In this document: positions 34,639 to 43,179 of the stretch, in pieces
Layout: every line of letters starts with the position of its first letter
How positions within the stretch are numbered: the first letter of the stretch is position 1
DNA from: Actinomycetes bacterium
Lineage (GTDB): Bacteria > Actinomycetota > Acidimicrobiia > Acidimicrobiales > Acidimicrobilacustridaceae
Reading direction: 5' to 3'
Length of the DNA stretch: 64,000 nt
NCBI GenBank assembly: GCA_029782145.1
Contig: JAKOVH010000030.1
Coordinates: 310,001 to 374,000 of the forward strand
Notes under the pieces: model-generated
What the model was told of the DNA's origin: nothing
What the model saw: only the letters and a program-made list of their open reading frames with translations
The model's database searches: none
Position numbers and translations under genes: made by a program

Positions 34639-36840
34639 ATGGAGGGGACGGAGTTGGTGGGACTGCGCGAGCTGTCGGTCGTCGAGGTGGCGGTGGGCGT
34701 GAGCGACCTGGGGCTGGGCCACGCCGGGGGAGTGCCGGGCTGGCTCTTCGCCGAGCTGGGCGCACAGGTCACGCGCGTGGTGGGCACCGCCGCGCCCGGC
34801 ATCGACGCCGAGGTGCCGTGGGGGCGGGTGTGGCACCGCCGCAAGCGGGTGGTGCGCACCGACGACGCCAGCCCCGTGCTCGAGCTGTTGGCGTCGGCCG
34901 ACGTGGCCTTCGTGTACGGGCCCGAGGAGCTGGTCGAGCACCGGGGCCTGGGGCGCGACGCCGCCTGCGCCGCCAACCCGCGCCTCGTGCACGCCCGCTG
35001 CACCGGTGAGCAGGCGTTCCTGGTCGAGGCGGCCAGCGGGTTCTGCAGCCAGCTGGCCGCCCACCGCGACGGCCCCATGCTGGTCGACGCCCGGGCCGCC
35101 GCCTCGGGGGCGGCGTTCCTGCTGGCCACGTCGTCGCTCGCCCTGCTGCGCCGGCGGGCCCTCACCGGCGAGGGCGGCTGGAGCGAGACGTCGCTGCTCG
35201 ACGGCATGCTCGCCACGCTGGGCTGCATGATCGGCCGCTCCGAGCGGGCGGCCCCGAAGATCGAGCAGTACTGGCGGGAGGGCTCGTACTTTCCGAACTT
35301 CCTCTACCGCTGCGGCGACGGCGAGCTCATCCAGGTGTGGTTCGGCGGCAAAGGGATGTACGACTCGATCATCGAGGTGCTCGGTGACGAGCCCAGCGAG
35401 GCGGGCTACTACGCCGAGCAGATGGACGGGCGCCTGCAGGCCCGCGCCGACCGGTGGCGCTCGATCTTCCCCTCCCGGCCCCGCGCCGAGTGGGTCGAAG
35501 CGATCCGGGCGGCGGGGGTGGCGTGCGAGGAGGTGCTGGGGCCGGGCGAGGCGCTGGCCGACCCGCACCTGGCCGAGGTCGGGCTCGCCGTCACTGACGG
35601 CCACGACGTGCTCGCCGGCTCGCCCATCGCGGTGCGACCGCTGGGCGCCTCGTCGTCCCCGCCACCGGTGCACGCCGGCGGGCTCCGGTTGCTCGAAGGG
35701 GTGAAGGTCGCCGACTTCTCGGCCTTCGTGGCCGGCCCGCTGGCGGCCGAGGTGCTCGCCGACCTGGGCGCCGAGGTGATCAAGGTGGAGCCGCCGCAGG
35801 GCGAGGCCATGCGGGCCGCCGCCTACGCCATCGCCGCCTGCCAGCGGGGCAAGCGCAGCCTGGCGCTCGACATCGGCGCCCCCGAGGCGCGCCCGGTCGT
35901 GGAGGCGCTGCTCGGCTGGGCCGACGTGGTGCTGCACAACTTCCGGGTCGGCGTGGCCGAGCGGCTCGGCATCGACGATGCCGCCGTCGCACGGCTGAAC
36001 CCCGGCGCCGTCCACTGCCACGCCAGCGCCTTCGGCCCCCACGGTCCCCGCGCTCGTTATCCGGGGAACGATGCCTTGATGCAGGCGCTGACCGGCTTCG
36101 AGGTCGCCATCGGGGGAGAGGGCAACGACCCCACCGCGGCCACGTGGATCCCCGTCGACATGACCGGGGGGTGGGTGGCGGCGGCCGGCATCCTGGCCGG
36201 CCTGCACGAGCGAGCCGTCACCGGCGCCGGCCAGCAGGTCACCACCAGCCTGCTCGGCGCCGGCATGCTGCTGCACAGCGGCGTGTACCTGCGCGAGGGC
36301 GAGGTGGTGCGCGGCCCCGCGCTGGGGCCCGACCAGACCGGCTTCGGGCCCGGCCACCGGCTCTACCGGGCGGGCGACGGCTGGCTGGCCGTGGTGGTGC
36401 CCGACGCCGACGCCTGGGCGCGGCTGCGCGACCTGGTGCCGGGCCTGCCCGCCGCCTACGCGCCGCTGCGCCACCAGCCCGGTGCCGACGAGGCGGCGGC
36501 TGCGCTCGAGGCGGCGTTCGCCGACGGCTCGGTGACGGAGTGGGTCGAGCGCCTCGGAGCGGTCGGGGTGCCGGTCGAGACCGCCCCGGTGCTCACCCGC
36601 GACGAGTTCCGTTCTCGCATCCTGGCCGACCCGCTGCGGTCGGTCACCTACGACACGGCCGACTGGGGCCGGTTCGAGCAGATCGCGCCCTTGCTGCGCA
36701 CCGGTCCGGGCACCGACGGCGGTCCGGAGCTGATGCTGCCCGGCGTGGGGGAGCACACCACCGAGGTGCTGCGCGAGCTCGGCGTCGACGACGCCACCAT
36801 CGAGGCCCTCCTCGCCGCCGGCGTCGCCCGCCAGCTCTGA
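34639..36840 (+). CDS. tandem (fused) family III CoA-transferase
   Basis: 733 residues made of two CaiB/Frc-type CoA-transferase modules (about 1-350 and 355-733); ordinary members have one module of about 400 and dimerise as interlocked rings. Module 2 is canonical: LEGVKVADFSAFVAGPLAAEVLADLGAEVIKVE, then RGKRSLALD, and the catalytic Asp in IPVDMTGGW. Module 1 is shorter but keeps an Asp in MLVDARAAASG. It would move CoA onto a carboxylic acid intermediate. ATG at 34639, 8 nt after TAACGT, is leaderless. Such fusions occur in acid-degrading actinomycete regulons. Confidence 0.88.
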   Translation: MEGTELVGLRELSVVEVAVGVSDLGLGHAGGVPGWLFAELGAQVTRVVGTAAPGIDAEVPWGRVWHRRKRVVRTDDASPVLELLASADVAFVYGPEELVEHRGLGRDAACAANPRLVHARCTGEQAFLVEAASGFCSQLAAHRDGPMLVDARAAASGAAFLLATSSLALLRRRALTGEGGWSETSLLDGMLATLGCMIGRSERAAPKIEQYWREGSYFPNFLYRCGDGELIQVWFGGKGMYDSIIEVLGDEPSEAGYYAEQMDGRLQARADRWRSIFPSRPRAEWVEAIRAAGVACEEVLGPGEALADPHLAEVGLAVTDGHDVLAGSPIAVRPLGASSSPPPVHAGGLRLLEGVKVADFSAFVAGPLAAEVLADLGAEVIKVEPPQGEAMRAAAYAIAACQRGKRSLALDIGAPEARPVVEALLGWADVVLHNFRVGVAERLGIDDAAVARLNPGAVHCHASAFGPHGPRARYPGNDALMQALTGFEVAIGGEGNDPTAATWIPVDMTGGWVAAAGILAGLHERAVTGAGQQVTTSLLGAGMLLHSGVYLREGEVVRGPALGPDQTGFGPGHRLYRAGDGWLAVVVPDADAWARLRDLVPGLPAAYAPLRHQPGADEAAAALEAAFADGSVTEWVERLGAVGVPVETAPVLTRDEFRSRILADPLRSVTYDTADWGRFEQIAPLLRTGPGTDGGPELMLPGVGEHTTEVLRELGVDDATIEALLAAGVARQL

Positions 36841-36857
36841 CCCTTCGCCCTTCCGTG

Positions 36858-36913
36858 CCGGTTCTGGTGGAGATCTACCGTCGTATGTGGTCGTAGATCT
36901 CCACCAGAACCGG
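36858..36913. repeat. intergenic hairpin, family copy 2 (GTTCTGGTGGAG arms)
   Basis: Inverted repeat with arms starting CCGGTTCTGGTGGAG and continuing ATCTAC; 21 consecutive pairs before the loop. It lies 18 nt after the CoA-transferase stop, between convergent genes. Outer arm identical to copies at 1759 and 54031; inner arm different and compensated. A GTGCC/GGCAC pairing may extend the base with a bulge. Confidence 0.85.
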
Positions 36914-36965
36914 GGGCACGGGGGGAAGGAGGCGTCGGGGGAGGAGAGTGGGAGCTGGCGAGCGG

Positions 36966-37346
36966 TCAGCTCAGCGTCGACAGCAGCAGGTGGGTGTCCT
37001 GGGGGAACACCCGGATCTCGCCGATCGTCCCGTCGGTGAACGAGAACAGCTCGACCACGTCGACGGTGGCGGTGCGGCCGGTGGCCCTGGCCGTCCACGT
37101 CTGGCTGGTGACCTGCACGCCCAGCTCGCCGTCGCCGGTGATCGTGGGCGGGCCGATGGTGCGGTCCCAGTGCTCGGCGAAGCGGGCGCCCATGGCGGCC
37201 ATCCCGTCGAGGCCCTCCCACCAGCCGCCGTGAGGGAGCGACCCGGGCTGCTCGATGCGCAGCGACGGGTGGAACATGGCCTTGGCGCCGGCGAGGTCGC
37301 CTGCCTGAAACCGGCGGGCCATCTCGCGGACCAGCTCGACGCTCAC
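36966..37346 (-). CDS. SnoaL-like (NTF2-fold) protein, polyketide-cyclase type
   Basis: 126 residues: MSVELVREMARRFQAGDLAGAKAMFHPSLRIEQ... with NTF2-like Asp/His and the SFTDGTIGEIRVFPQD beta segment. Ester or ketosteroid-isomerase-like chemistry is possible but not shown. The GTG at 37346 overlaps the TetR stop (GTGA), so it is co-transcribed with the regulator. Convergent with the CoA-transferase across hairpin copy 2. Confidence 0.75.
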   Translation of the reverse strand: MSVELVREMARRFQAGDLAGAKAMFHPSLRIEQPGSLPHGGWWEGLDGMAAMGARFAEHWDRTIGPPTITGDGELGVQVTSQTWTARATGRTATVDVVELFSFTDGTIGEIRVFPQDTHLLLSTLS

Positions 37347-38002
37347 TTCTTCCGCCGGGGGTCGAACGCCGGGAAGAAGCCGCTCATGGTGCCCTCGGTG
37401 GCCAGGGCGATGCCCCGGTCGAGGTCGAAGCGGGGCTTGTGGTGCTTCTCCAGGGCGAGCAGCAGGGCGGTGCCCATGACCGCTCGCGCCGAGATGTCGG
37501 GCGACTCGAACTCGAAGCCGTAGCGCTTCTCGACCTGCTCCCACGCGTCGGCCAGACGGTCCATGGCGGCGGCGAAGGTCTCGCGGTAGAAGCGGCGGGC
37601 GACCTGGGGGTCGCCGAACAGCACCAGCCCGAGCAGCGGGAGCACCTCGCCGAAGGTGGAGACGAGCTGCCGGTAGAGGCCCTGCATGGCCTCGCGCTGG
37701 CCCTGGGGGTCGAGCGGGCCCTCGCGGTCGACGTTCTCGGTGGCGGCCACCAGCCGGTCGACGGCCTCCTGCAGCGGTTCGACCACGGCCTCGTAGAAGA
37801 GCTGGTCCTTGCTCTCGAAGTGGCGGTAGATCACACCCTCGCTGATGCCGCCCCGCTCGGCGATGGCCCGGATCGTGGTGCCGTTCATGTCGCCCGTCTC
37901 GCTGAAGGCGCGCCGGGCCGCGGCCAGGATCGACTTGCGGCGGGCCTCGGCGGTGAGGCGGCGCGTCTTCGGCACCTCGGCGGGCGCGGCGGGCTTGGGC
38001 AT
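37343..38002 (-). CDS. TetR-family regulator, candidate master of the catabolic regulon
   Basis: 219 residues: N-terminal HTH with TTIRAIAERGGISEGVIYRHFESKDQLFYEA (about 40-72), then an all-helical ligand domain. The ATG at 38002 is preceded by GGAGG. Its divergent promoter toward the alcohol dehydrogenase carries operator site 6 between its own candidate -10 (TACAGT, reverse strand) and that of adh, an autoregulatory layout. Ten similar sites occur at the catabolic promoters, so it is the best candidate ligand-sensing repressor. Ligands of such TetRs are usually acyl-CoAs. The assignment is inference from location. Confidence 0.85.
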   Translation of the reverse strand: MPKPAAPAEVPKTRRLTAEARRKSILAAARRAFSETGDMNGTTIRAIAERGGISEGVIYRHFESKDQLFYEAVVEPLQEAVDRLVAATENVDREGPLDPQGQREAMQGLYRQLVSTFGEVLPLLGLVLFGDPQVARRFYRETFAAAMDRLADAWEQVEKRYGFEFESPDISARAVMGTALLLALEKHHKPRFDLDRGIALATEGTMSGFFPAFDPRRKK

Positions 38003-38035
38003 GGAGGCCTCCGGGGCGGGGGGTGAGGAGGAACT

Positions 38036-38051
38036 GAGCGAGCGTGCACTC
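38036..38051. promoter_or_regulatory. TetR-type operator site 6 (tetR / adh)
   Basis: GAGCGAGCGTGCACTC, 13 of 16 to the consensus, between divergent tetR and adh. It ends 7 nt before TAGGTT (38059-38064), which is followed by 8 nt and the adh GTG. Confidence 0.65.
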
Positions 38052-38072
38052 ACAACTGTAGGTTGAGCGCCC

Positions 38073-39152
38073 GTGAGGGTTGCGGTTGCGTACGAGGCGG
38101 GAGCGCCGCTGGCGCTCGAGGATCTCCCCGAGCCGAAGGTGGGCCCGAGGGACGTGCGGGTGCGGATCGCCGCCAGCGGGATCTGCCACACCGACCTGAA
38201 CGTCATCGACGGCCACTCGGCGCTGCCGCTGCCCATCGTGCCGGGCCACGAGGCGTGCGGCACGGTCGAGCAGGTGGGCGCCGACGTGCGGCGGGTGCGG
38301 GTAGGCGACCGGGTGCTGGCGTCGGTCTCGCCGGCGTGCGGCTCGTGCTGGTGGTGCATGAACGGCATGTCGAACCACTGCGAGCGTGGCCCGTCGGTGC
38401 AGCAGAAGAAGCGCTTCGCCCTGCCCGACGGCAGGGAGGCGGGCGCGGTGTGCGGCTGCGGCAGCTTCGCCGAGGTCATGGTGGTCGACGAGGCGTCGGT
38501 GGTGGCGGTGCAGACCGACCTGGTCGACGAGCAGCTGGCCCTCCTCGGCTGCGGCGTCACCACGGGCGTGGGCGCCGCGCTCAACACCGCGCGGGTGACG
38601 CCGGGCTCGAGCGTGGCGGTCATCGGCTGCGGTGGCGTGGGCCAGTCGGTGATCCAGGGCGCCCGCATCGCCGGGGCCAGCACGATCATCGCCGTCGACC
38701 TGTCACCGGGGCGGCGGCAGGCCAGCCTCGGCCTCGGTGCCACCCACACGGTCGACCCCGCCGACGGCGACCCGGTGGAGCAGGTGCGGGCCCTCACCGA
38801 GGGGCGGGGCGCCGACTTCAGCTTCGAGGTGGTGGGCCGGCCCGAGCTCATCGTGCAGGCCTTCGACATGGCCCGGATCGAGGGCGCGGTCACCCTCGTC
38901 GGGATGCCGGCCGTCGGTGCCACCTTCGAGCTGCCGGCGCTGAGGGCGACGTTCTCGGGCAAGCGGCTGCAGGGCTCGGCCGTCGGCGGCTCGCAGATCC
39001 TGCGCGACTTCCCCCGCTACATCCGCATGGCCGAGGCCGGCCAGATCGATCTGGCCTCGATGGTGTCGCGCCGCATCACCCTCGACGAGGTCAACGACGG
39101 CATCGGCGCCCTCCGCGACGCCGAGGGCGTCCGCACGGTGATCGCCCTGTGA
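38073..39152 (+). CDS. zinc-dependent alcohol dehydrogenase
   Basis: 359-residue medium-chain dehydrogenase. Catalytic zinc ligands Cys38-His39 (SGICHTD), GHE (about 59-60) and Cys in GCGVTTG; structural zinc lobe CGSCWWCMNGMSNHC; NAD site GCGGVGQSV with an acidic VDLS after it. It is like class III/benzyl-alcohol-type enzymes and would oxidise a primary alcohol formed by the P450s. GTG at 38073 is 8 nt after TAGGTT. The stop overlaps the following lipoprotein start (GTGA). Confidence 0.92.
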   Translation: MRVAVAYEAGAPLALEDLPEPKVGPRDVRVRIAASGICHTDLNVIDGHSALPLPIVPGHEACGTVEQVGADVRRVRVGDRVLASVSPACGSCWWCMNGMSNHCERGPSVQQKKRFALPDGREAGAVCGCGSFAEVMVVDEASVVAVQTDLVDEQLALLGCGVTTGVGAALNTARVTPGSSVAVIGCGGVGQSVIQGARIAGASTIIAVDLSPGRRQASLGLGATHTVDPADGDPVEQVRALTEGRGADFSFEVVGRPELIVQAFDMARIEGAVTLVGMPAVGATFELPALRATFSGKRLQGSAVGGSQILRDFPRYIRMAEAGQIDLASMVSRRITLDEVNDGIGALRDAEGVRTVIAL

Positions 39153-39727
39153 GGCGTCGGAGCTGGACCGCACCGACGCTCCTGCTGGTGGTGGCGCTGA
39201 CGGCCTGCGGCTCGACGAGCGGATCCTCGTCGTCGGTCACGACGCAGCCCGGCACGGGGAGCCTCGGGCTTCGACCGGTGCTGGCGGTCACCCCGACGGC
39301 CGACCCGGCCGTCCCACCCACCTCGCCGAGCAGCTGCGACGCACCGACAGCTGGTGCGCCGACCGGCACCGCCACCTATCTCGGGTGCGAAGGCGGTGTG
39401 GTGGTGAGCTACACGCTCGGACCCGCCACGACGGTGTCCGTGGACAGTGCGGTGGCGGCGGGGACGCAGGCGGGGAACTGGTCGGTCCGGCCGACGCTCG
39501 GTGCGGGTGCCGGAGGCATCGATGCCTTCAACGCCCTGGCCGCGCAGTGCTTCGACCGGCAGCCGACGTGCCCCACCGGGCAGCTCGCCCTCGTGGTCGA
39601 CGGTCGGGTCGTGTCGGCTCCGACCGTCCAGTCGACCGGGTTCCAGGCGGACCAGATCGAGGTGTCCGGGAGCTTCGACGAGGCCGCGGCCCGGTCGCTC
39701 GTCGACGCCATCATGGCCCCGAGCTGA
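39149..39727 (+). CDS. lipoprotein with SecD-like P1-head domain
   Basis: 192 residues. Lipoprotein signal with lipobox LTAC (Cys about 20), Ser/Thr/Pro linker, then a domain ending ALVVDGRVVSAPTVQSTGF and IEVSGSFDEAAARSLVDAI. This matches the P1-head/base signature of SecD (LAIVLDG-V-SAP, ISG-F), but no SecD membrane helices follow. It is anchored outside the membrane, and its role in secretion or something else is unknown. The start overlaps the adh stop, an odd operon partner for a catabolic dehydrogenase. Four cysteines may form disulfides. Confidence 0.7.
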   Translation: MRRRSWTAPTLLLVVALTACGSTSGSSSSVTTQPGTGSLGLRPVLAVTPTADPAVPPTSPSSCDAPTAGAPTGTATYLGCEGGVVVSYTLGPATTVSVDSAVAAGTQAGNWSVRPTLGAGAGGIDAFNALAAQCFDRQPTCPTGQLALVVDGRVVSAPTVQSTGFQADQIEVSGSFDEAAARSLVDAIMAPS

Positions 39728-39976
39728 CCGGCTGGCCCCGAGCAAGCCGTGCGGTCCCCGCGTCTCGAGGGGCATCGCCGTCCGCACCCCGGATGAGGTG
39801 TGCTCCTCCGCCGTGCCCAACGTACCGCGAGGCAGGGGGCTTGCCGCAAACGCCGAAACCGTGCTGACCATGACCACTCCGCTGGGCTGAAGACGGCCGG
39901 CGGCCAGGGGACCAGGGGGTCGGACAGTGCGTGCGTTGCGTGCAGCAGGAGGGCCGAGCGGGCGAGGTGAGCGGCG

Positions 39977-41449
39977 GTGACCGACCACGCGGTGATCGTG
40001 GCCGGTGGCGGCCCGACCGGGATGATGCTGGCGGCCGAGCTGACGTTGGCGGACGTCGACGTCGCCATCGTCGAGCGCCGGGAGCGCCACGACCTCGACG
40101 GGTCGCGGGCCGGCGGCCTGCACTCCCGCACCATCGAGGTGCTCGACCAGCGGGGCGTCGCCGAGCGGTTCCTCGCCGAGGGCCAGGTGATGCAGGTCCA
40201 GGGCTTCGCCGGGATCCCGATGGACATCAGCGACTTCCCGACCCGGCACGGCTACGGCCTGGCGCTGTGGCAGCGCGACATCGAGCGCATCCTGCTCGGC
40301 TGGGTGGAGGACTTGGGCGTGCCGATCCTCCGTGGCCGAGAGGTGGTGGGCCTCGCCCAGGACGAGCACGGCATCGACGTCGAGCTGTCCGACGGCACGT
40401 GGCTGCGGGGCCAGTACCTCGTCGGCTGCGACGGGGGCCGCAGCGTGGTCCGGCGCGCCGCCGGCATCGGGTTCCCCGGGTGGGACGCGTCGACGAGCTG
40501 GATGATCGCCGAGGTCGAGATGCGCGACGAGCCGCAGGTCGGCATGCGCCCCGAAGGCGGTGGCATCGGCCCCGTCGACCGGTCGCAGGGCGGCGGGCCG
40601 TACCGGGTCGTGCTCAAGGAGCCGCCCGACGAGGGCGTCGGTGGGCCGACGCTGCAGGACCTGCGGGAGGCGCTCGTCGACGCCTACGGCACGGACTACG
40701 GCGTGCACGACCCGACCTGGATCTCCCGGTTCACCGACGCGACCCGCCAGGCCGAGACCTACCGTCGCGGCCGCGTGCTGCTCGCCGGCGACGCCGCCCA
40801 CGTCCACCCTCCGCAGGGCGGCCAGGGCCTCAACGTCGGCGTGCAGGACGCCGTGAACCTCGGGTGGAAGCTGGCCCAGGTGGTGCACGGCACCTCACCC
40901 GAGAGCCTGCTCGACACCTACCACGCCGAACGGCACCCGGTCGGAGCGCGGGTGCTGCACAACACCATGGCGCAGGTCGCCCTCAGCGTCGGCGACGACC
41001 GCCACCAGGCCCTGCGCGACATCGTGACCGAGCTGCTCGGCATGGACGAGCCCCGCCGTCGCATCGCCGGCATGCTCTCGGGTCTCGACGTCCGCTACGA
41101 CCTCGGAGACGGACACCCGCTGGTGGGCTGGCGGGTGCCCGACCTCGACCTGCGCACGGCCGACGGCCCGACGCGCGTGTTCGAGCTGCTGCACGCGGCC
41201 CGGGGCGTGCTGCTCGACCTCGGGGCGCCCGGCGGCAGAGCGTTCGACCTGGGTCCGTGGGCGGGCCGGGTGCGGCTCGTCGAGGCCAACTGCGACGGCC
41301 CGTGGGAGCTCCCGGTCGTCGGCGCCGTCCCCGCGCCCTCAGCGGTGCTGATCCGGCCCGACGGCCACGTCGCCTGGGCGGGCGACCTCACCGACCCGGA
41401 GCTGCCCCGTGCCCTCACGACCTGGTTCGGAGCCCCGGCTCCTGCGTAG
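39977..41449 (+). CDS. FAD-dependent aromatic hydroxylase (group A; rifampicin monooxygenase/TetX-like)
   Basis: 490-residue flavoprotein monooxygenase. FAD motif VAGGGPTGMMLAAEL (about 8-22), DG motif GCDGGRSVVRRAAG (about 155), GD motif LLAGDAAHVHPPQGGQGLN (about 270), and a C-terminal thioredoxin-like domain (about 385-490) as in MhpA, PgaE and Rox. It would hydroxylate a phenolic ring; a drug-inactivating role is possible. The GTG at 39977 follows GAGGTGAGCGGC. It stands alone, with no operator of the surrounding type in the preceding 249 nt, which contain nothing else recognisable. It sits at the left edge of the low-GC insert. Confidence 0.88.
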   Translation: MTDHAVIVAGGGPTGMMLAAELTLADVDVAIVERRERHDLDGSRAGGLHSRTIEVLDQRGVAERFLAEGQVMQVQGFAGIPMDISDFPTRHGYGLALWQRDIERILLGWVEDLGVPILRGREVVGLAQDEHGIDVELSDGTWLRGQYLVGCDGGRSVVRRAAGIGFPGWDASTSWMIAEVEMRDEPQVGMRPEGGGIGPVDRSQGGGPYRVVLKEPPDEGVGGPTLQDLREALVDAYGTDYGVHDPTWISRFTDATRQAETYRRGRVLLAGDAAHVHPPQGGQGLNVGVQDAVNLGWKLAQVVHGTSPESLLDTYHAERHPVGARVLHNTMAQVALSVGDDRHQALRDIVTELLGMDEPRRRIAGMLSGLDVRYDLGDGHPLVGWRVPDLDLRTADGPTRVFELLHAARGVLLDLGAPGGRAFDLGPWAGRVRLVEANCDGPWELPVVGAVPAPSAVLIRPDGHVAWAGDLTDPELPRALTTWFGAPAPA

Positions 41450-41667
41450 GGCACGTCTCGACGAGATCACCACGGGTTCGGTCGAGACCTCGACCCGGCT
41501 GGACATGGGGACCGTCGCTGTCCCGGCTCCCCGGAATGCTCCGAGGTGACCGATGTTCCTGATGGGGGCGCTGGTGAAGGGGAGCGACCTGCAGCTCGCG
41601 ACCCTCGACCAGAGTCACGGTGGATTTGTCGTACGACGCTGCGGAGGAGGCCTATCGCCTCGCGAGG

Positions 41668-42529
41668 TCAGATCGGCAAAGCGCGAGCGGCCTTGCCGAT
41701 CTGGAAGGTCGCTAGCTCGACGTCGTGCGGCTCCAGGTCGAGAGCCCTCGCGGTTGCATGGCACCATCGGACGTAGTCCCCGTAGCCCTTCGCGAGGCGG
41801 GCGCCCGCAGCCTTCGACCGTCGCCTTGGTTCGGACACCCAGTATCCGGTGAGGACCCACATCCCCCAGCGGGTGTTCAGGTCACTGATGAGGGGACGGT
41901 CGTCGAGGTCGCACTGGTAGCTGGCGAAGTAGGCGACCTTGCTGGCGAACGCGGTGTAGAGCCCGGGGATGCGGTGAGGCCCGTACGACCACGTCCGCCA
42001 CACCTCCTCGGGCCCTTCGGCGGCCGCCGCCTGGTATGCCCGCGACCGTCTGGTCGATGGTGACCGGCCGCTCAGCGGCGGCACGAACCAACTTGGCGGT
42101 CCGGTGCCAGCCGTACCCGGTCGGTCCGAAGCCCCACACCATGGAAGCGAGGAAGAGATCAAAGGGGTCCGACCTGCCAAGGACCTGGCGTCGGCTGATC
42201 GTCACGGAGGGCGTGTTTGGGTCCCACCCAGACGTCGTCGCGAGTTCGATGACGCCCTCGTGGAGGCGACGGTCTGTCGATTCCGTGCCTGCGATCCACC
42301 GGCCCGGGTTCCAGGTGATCGCTTGATCCATGGTGTCGGTGTCGCCGAGGGCATCTCGCAGCAAGCCGACGCGTGACTCGTCGAGTCGTTGATCGGGCGG
42401 CGTCTGCCGGCAGTTCTCGAGACCATCTGGATCCTCGTTGAAGCGCGCTTCGGACCGACGCCGAGCGGTGAGGAACGGTCTTACAGCGTCGGCCCACGGC
42501 GACGGGGCACTCGCGGTGTGCTTGGTCAT
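41668..42529 (-). pseudogene. 8-oxoguanine-glycosylase-fold (OGG-like) protein, frameshifted
   Basis: Two minus-strand frames join into one protein of about 286 residues. The N-part (42529 to about 42040) reads MTKHTASAPSPWADAVRPF to PVTIDQTVA; the C-part continues AYQAAAAEGPEEVW to the end FQIGKAARALPI. One extra C in the run CCC at 42039-42041 (G in the gene) explains the break, so it is either a real mutation or a sequencing error. The segment TAFASKVAYFASYQ...RPLISD resembles actinomycete proteins named OGG-fold, which relate to HhH DNA glycosylases. No catalytic Lys can be placed with certainty. ATG overlaps the upstream stop (ATGA). Third gene of the cassette. Confidence 0.65.
41671..41701 (-). 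terminator. hairpin at the 3' end of the OGG-like gene
   Basis: GATCGGCAA (41671-41679) and TTGCCGATC (41693-41701) form a perfect 9-bp stem with a 13-nt loop, inside the last codons and directly before the stop codon of the minus-strand gene. It could terminate the cassette transcript. Confidence 0.45.
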
Positions 42530-43179
42530 GGCCGTGTCTTCCCCGGGTGAGTTCGCACCGTGTGGTGCATCCAGATGGCGATGTCGGCGAGTCGTAGGGC
42601 GGCGGGGACGGTCTCGAGCTCGTCGGTGACCGATGCCGAGAAGCTGATCAGGGCCGCGTGGTTGCCCGGCGCTCGAAGGTCGTCGGCGAGCGCTCGCACC
42701 AGCGGCTTCCAGGCGGTGGCGCCGCGGACTTGGAGGCGTGACCTGTAGTGGTCGACGAGTGTTCGGTCGAGCATCGGAACGAGACGAGGCCGTTTGATGT
42801 GCAGGACCTTGCTGATGAGCGCCAAGTTGGTGGTGGGGTCGGCCAGTTCGGAGAGCGCCTGCACTCTGGCCACGACCTCTGGCCCAGCGTCAGCGAGGTC
42901 GACGTCAGCGGGAAGCGAGCCCAGAGACGTCGAGAGGCGCGGCCCGTGGTCGATGAAGTAGGCGAGGTTCTCGCGGGTGAGTCCCGGGTGGAGGGCTGCG
43001 GCTCGTAGCACGTCGGCAGGGCGGATGACGTCATCGGGAGCGCTCGGCTCTGCATCGAAGTAGGGGTATGCCCAGACTTCCGGAGGGCCACCTGGCCAGG
43101 ACAACCCGCAGTAGCGACGGATGTCCTCGCACCAGTGTGGGAGGGCCTCGTCGCCGAACACGAGCGCTGCCGGGCTCAT
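42526..43179 (-). CDS. DUF6308-like protein
   Basis: 217 residues. N-terminal MSPAALVFGDEALPHWCEDIRRYCG, then a helical part with DPTTNLALISKVLHIKRPRLVPMLDRTLVDHY (about 115-147). The pattern S/T-K-x-L...RP-x-x-P-x-x-D resembles what I recall as DUF6308 and parallels the SKVAYF...RPLISD segment of the next gene, hinting at related HhH-glycosylase-like folds. No nuclease or membrane motif is seen. ATG overlaps the AAA gene stop (ATGA) and its own stop overlaps the OGG-like start. The base composition is less GC-rich than the flanks. Function unknown. Confidence 0.7.
   Translation of the reverse strand: MSPAALVFGDEALPHWCEDIRRYCGLSWPGGPPEVWAYPYFDAEPSAPDDVIRPADVLRAAALHPGLTRENLAYFIDHGPRLSTSLGSLPADVDLADAGPEVVARVQALSELADPTTNLALISKVLHIKRPRLVPMLDRTLVDHYRSRLQVRGATAWKPLVRALADDLRAPGNHAALISFSASVTDELETVPAALRLADIAIWMHHTVRTHPGKTRP

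Noticed and set aside
37343..38962. 539-residue reading of the TetR gene
   Set aside because: The extra N-terminal part lies antisense to the alcohol dehydrogenase; the HTH starts directly after the ATG at 38002, which has a GGAGG site.
39447..39890. Alternative frame over the lipoprotein and the following gap
   Set aside because: Out of frame with the lipobox protein, Arg/Pro-rich, no motif; the 39728-39976 gap holds nothing supportable.
41553..41852. 99-residue plus-strand frame after the FAD monooxygenase
   Set aside because: It overlaps the OGG-like 3' end antisense, has no ribosome site and shows no family features.
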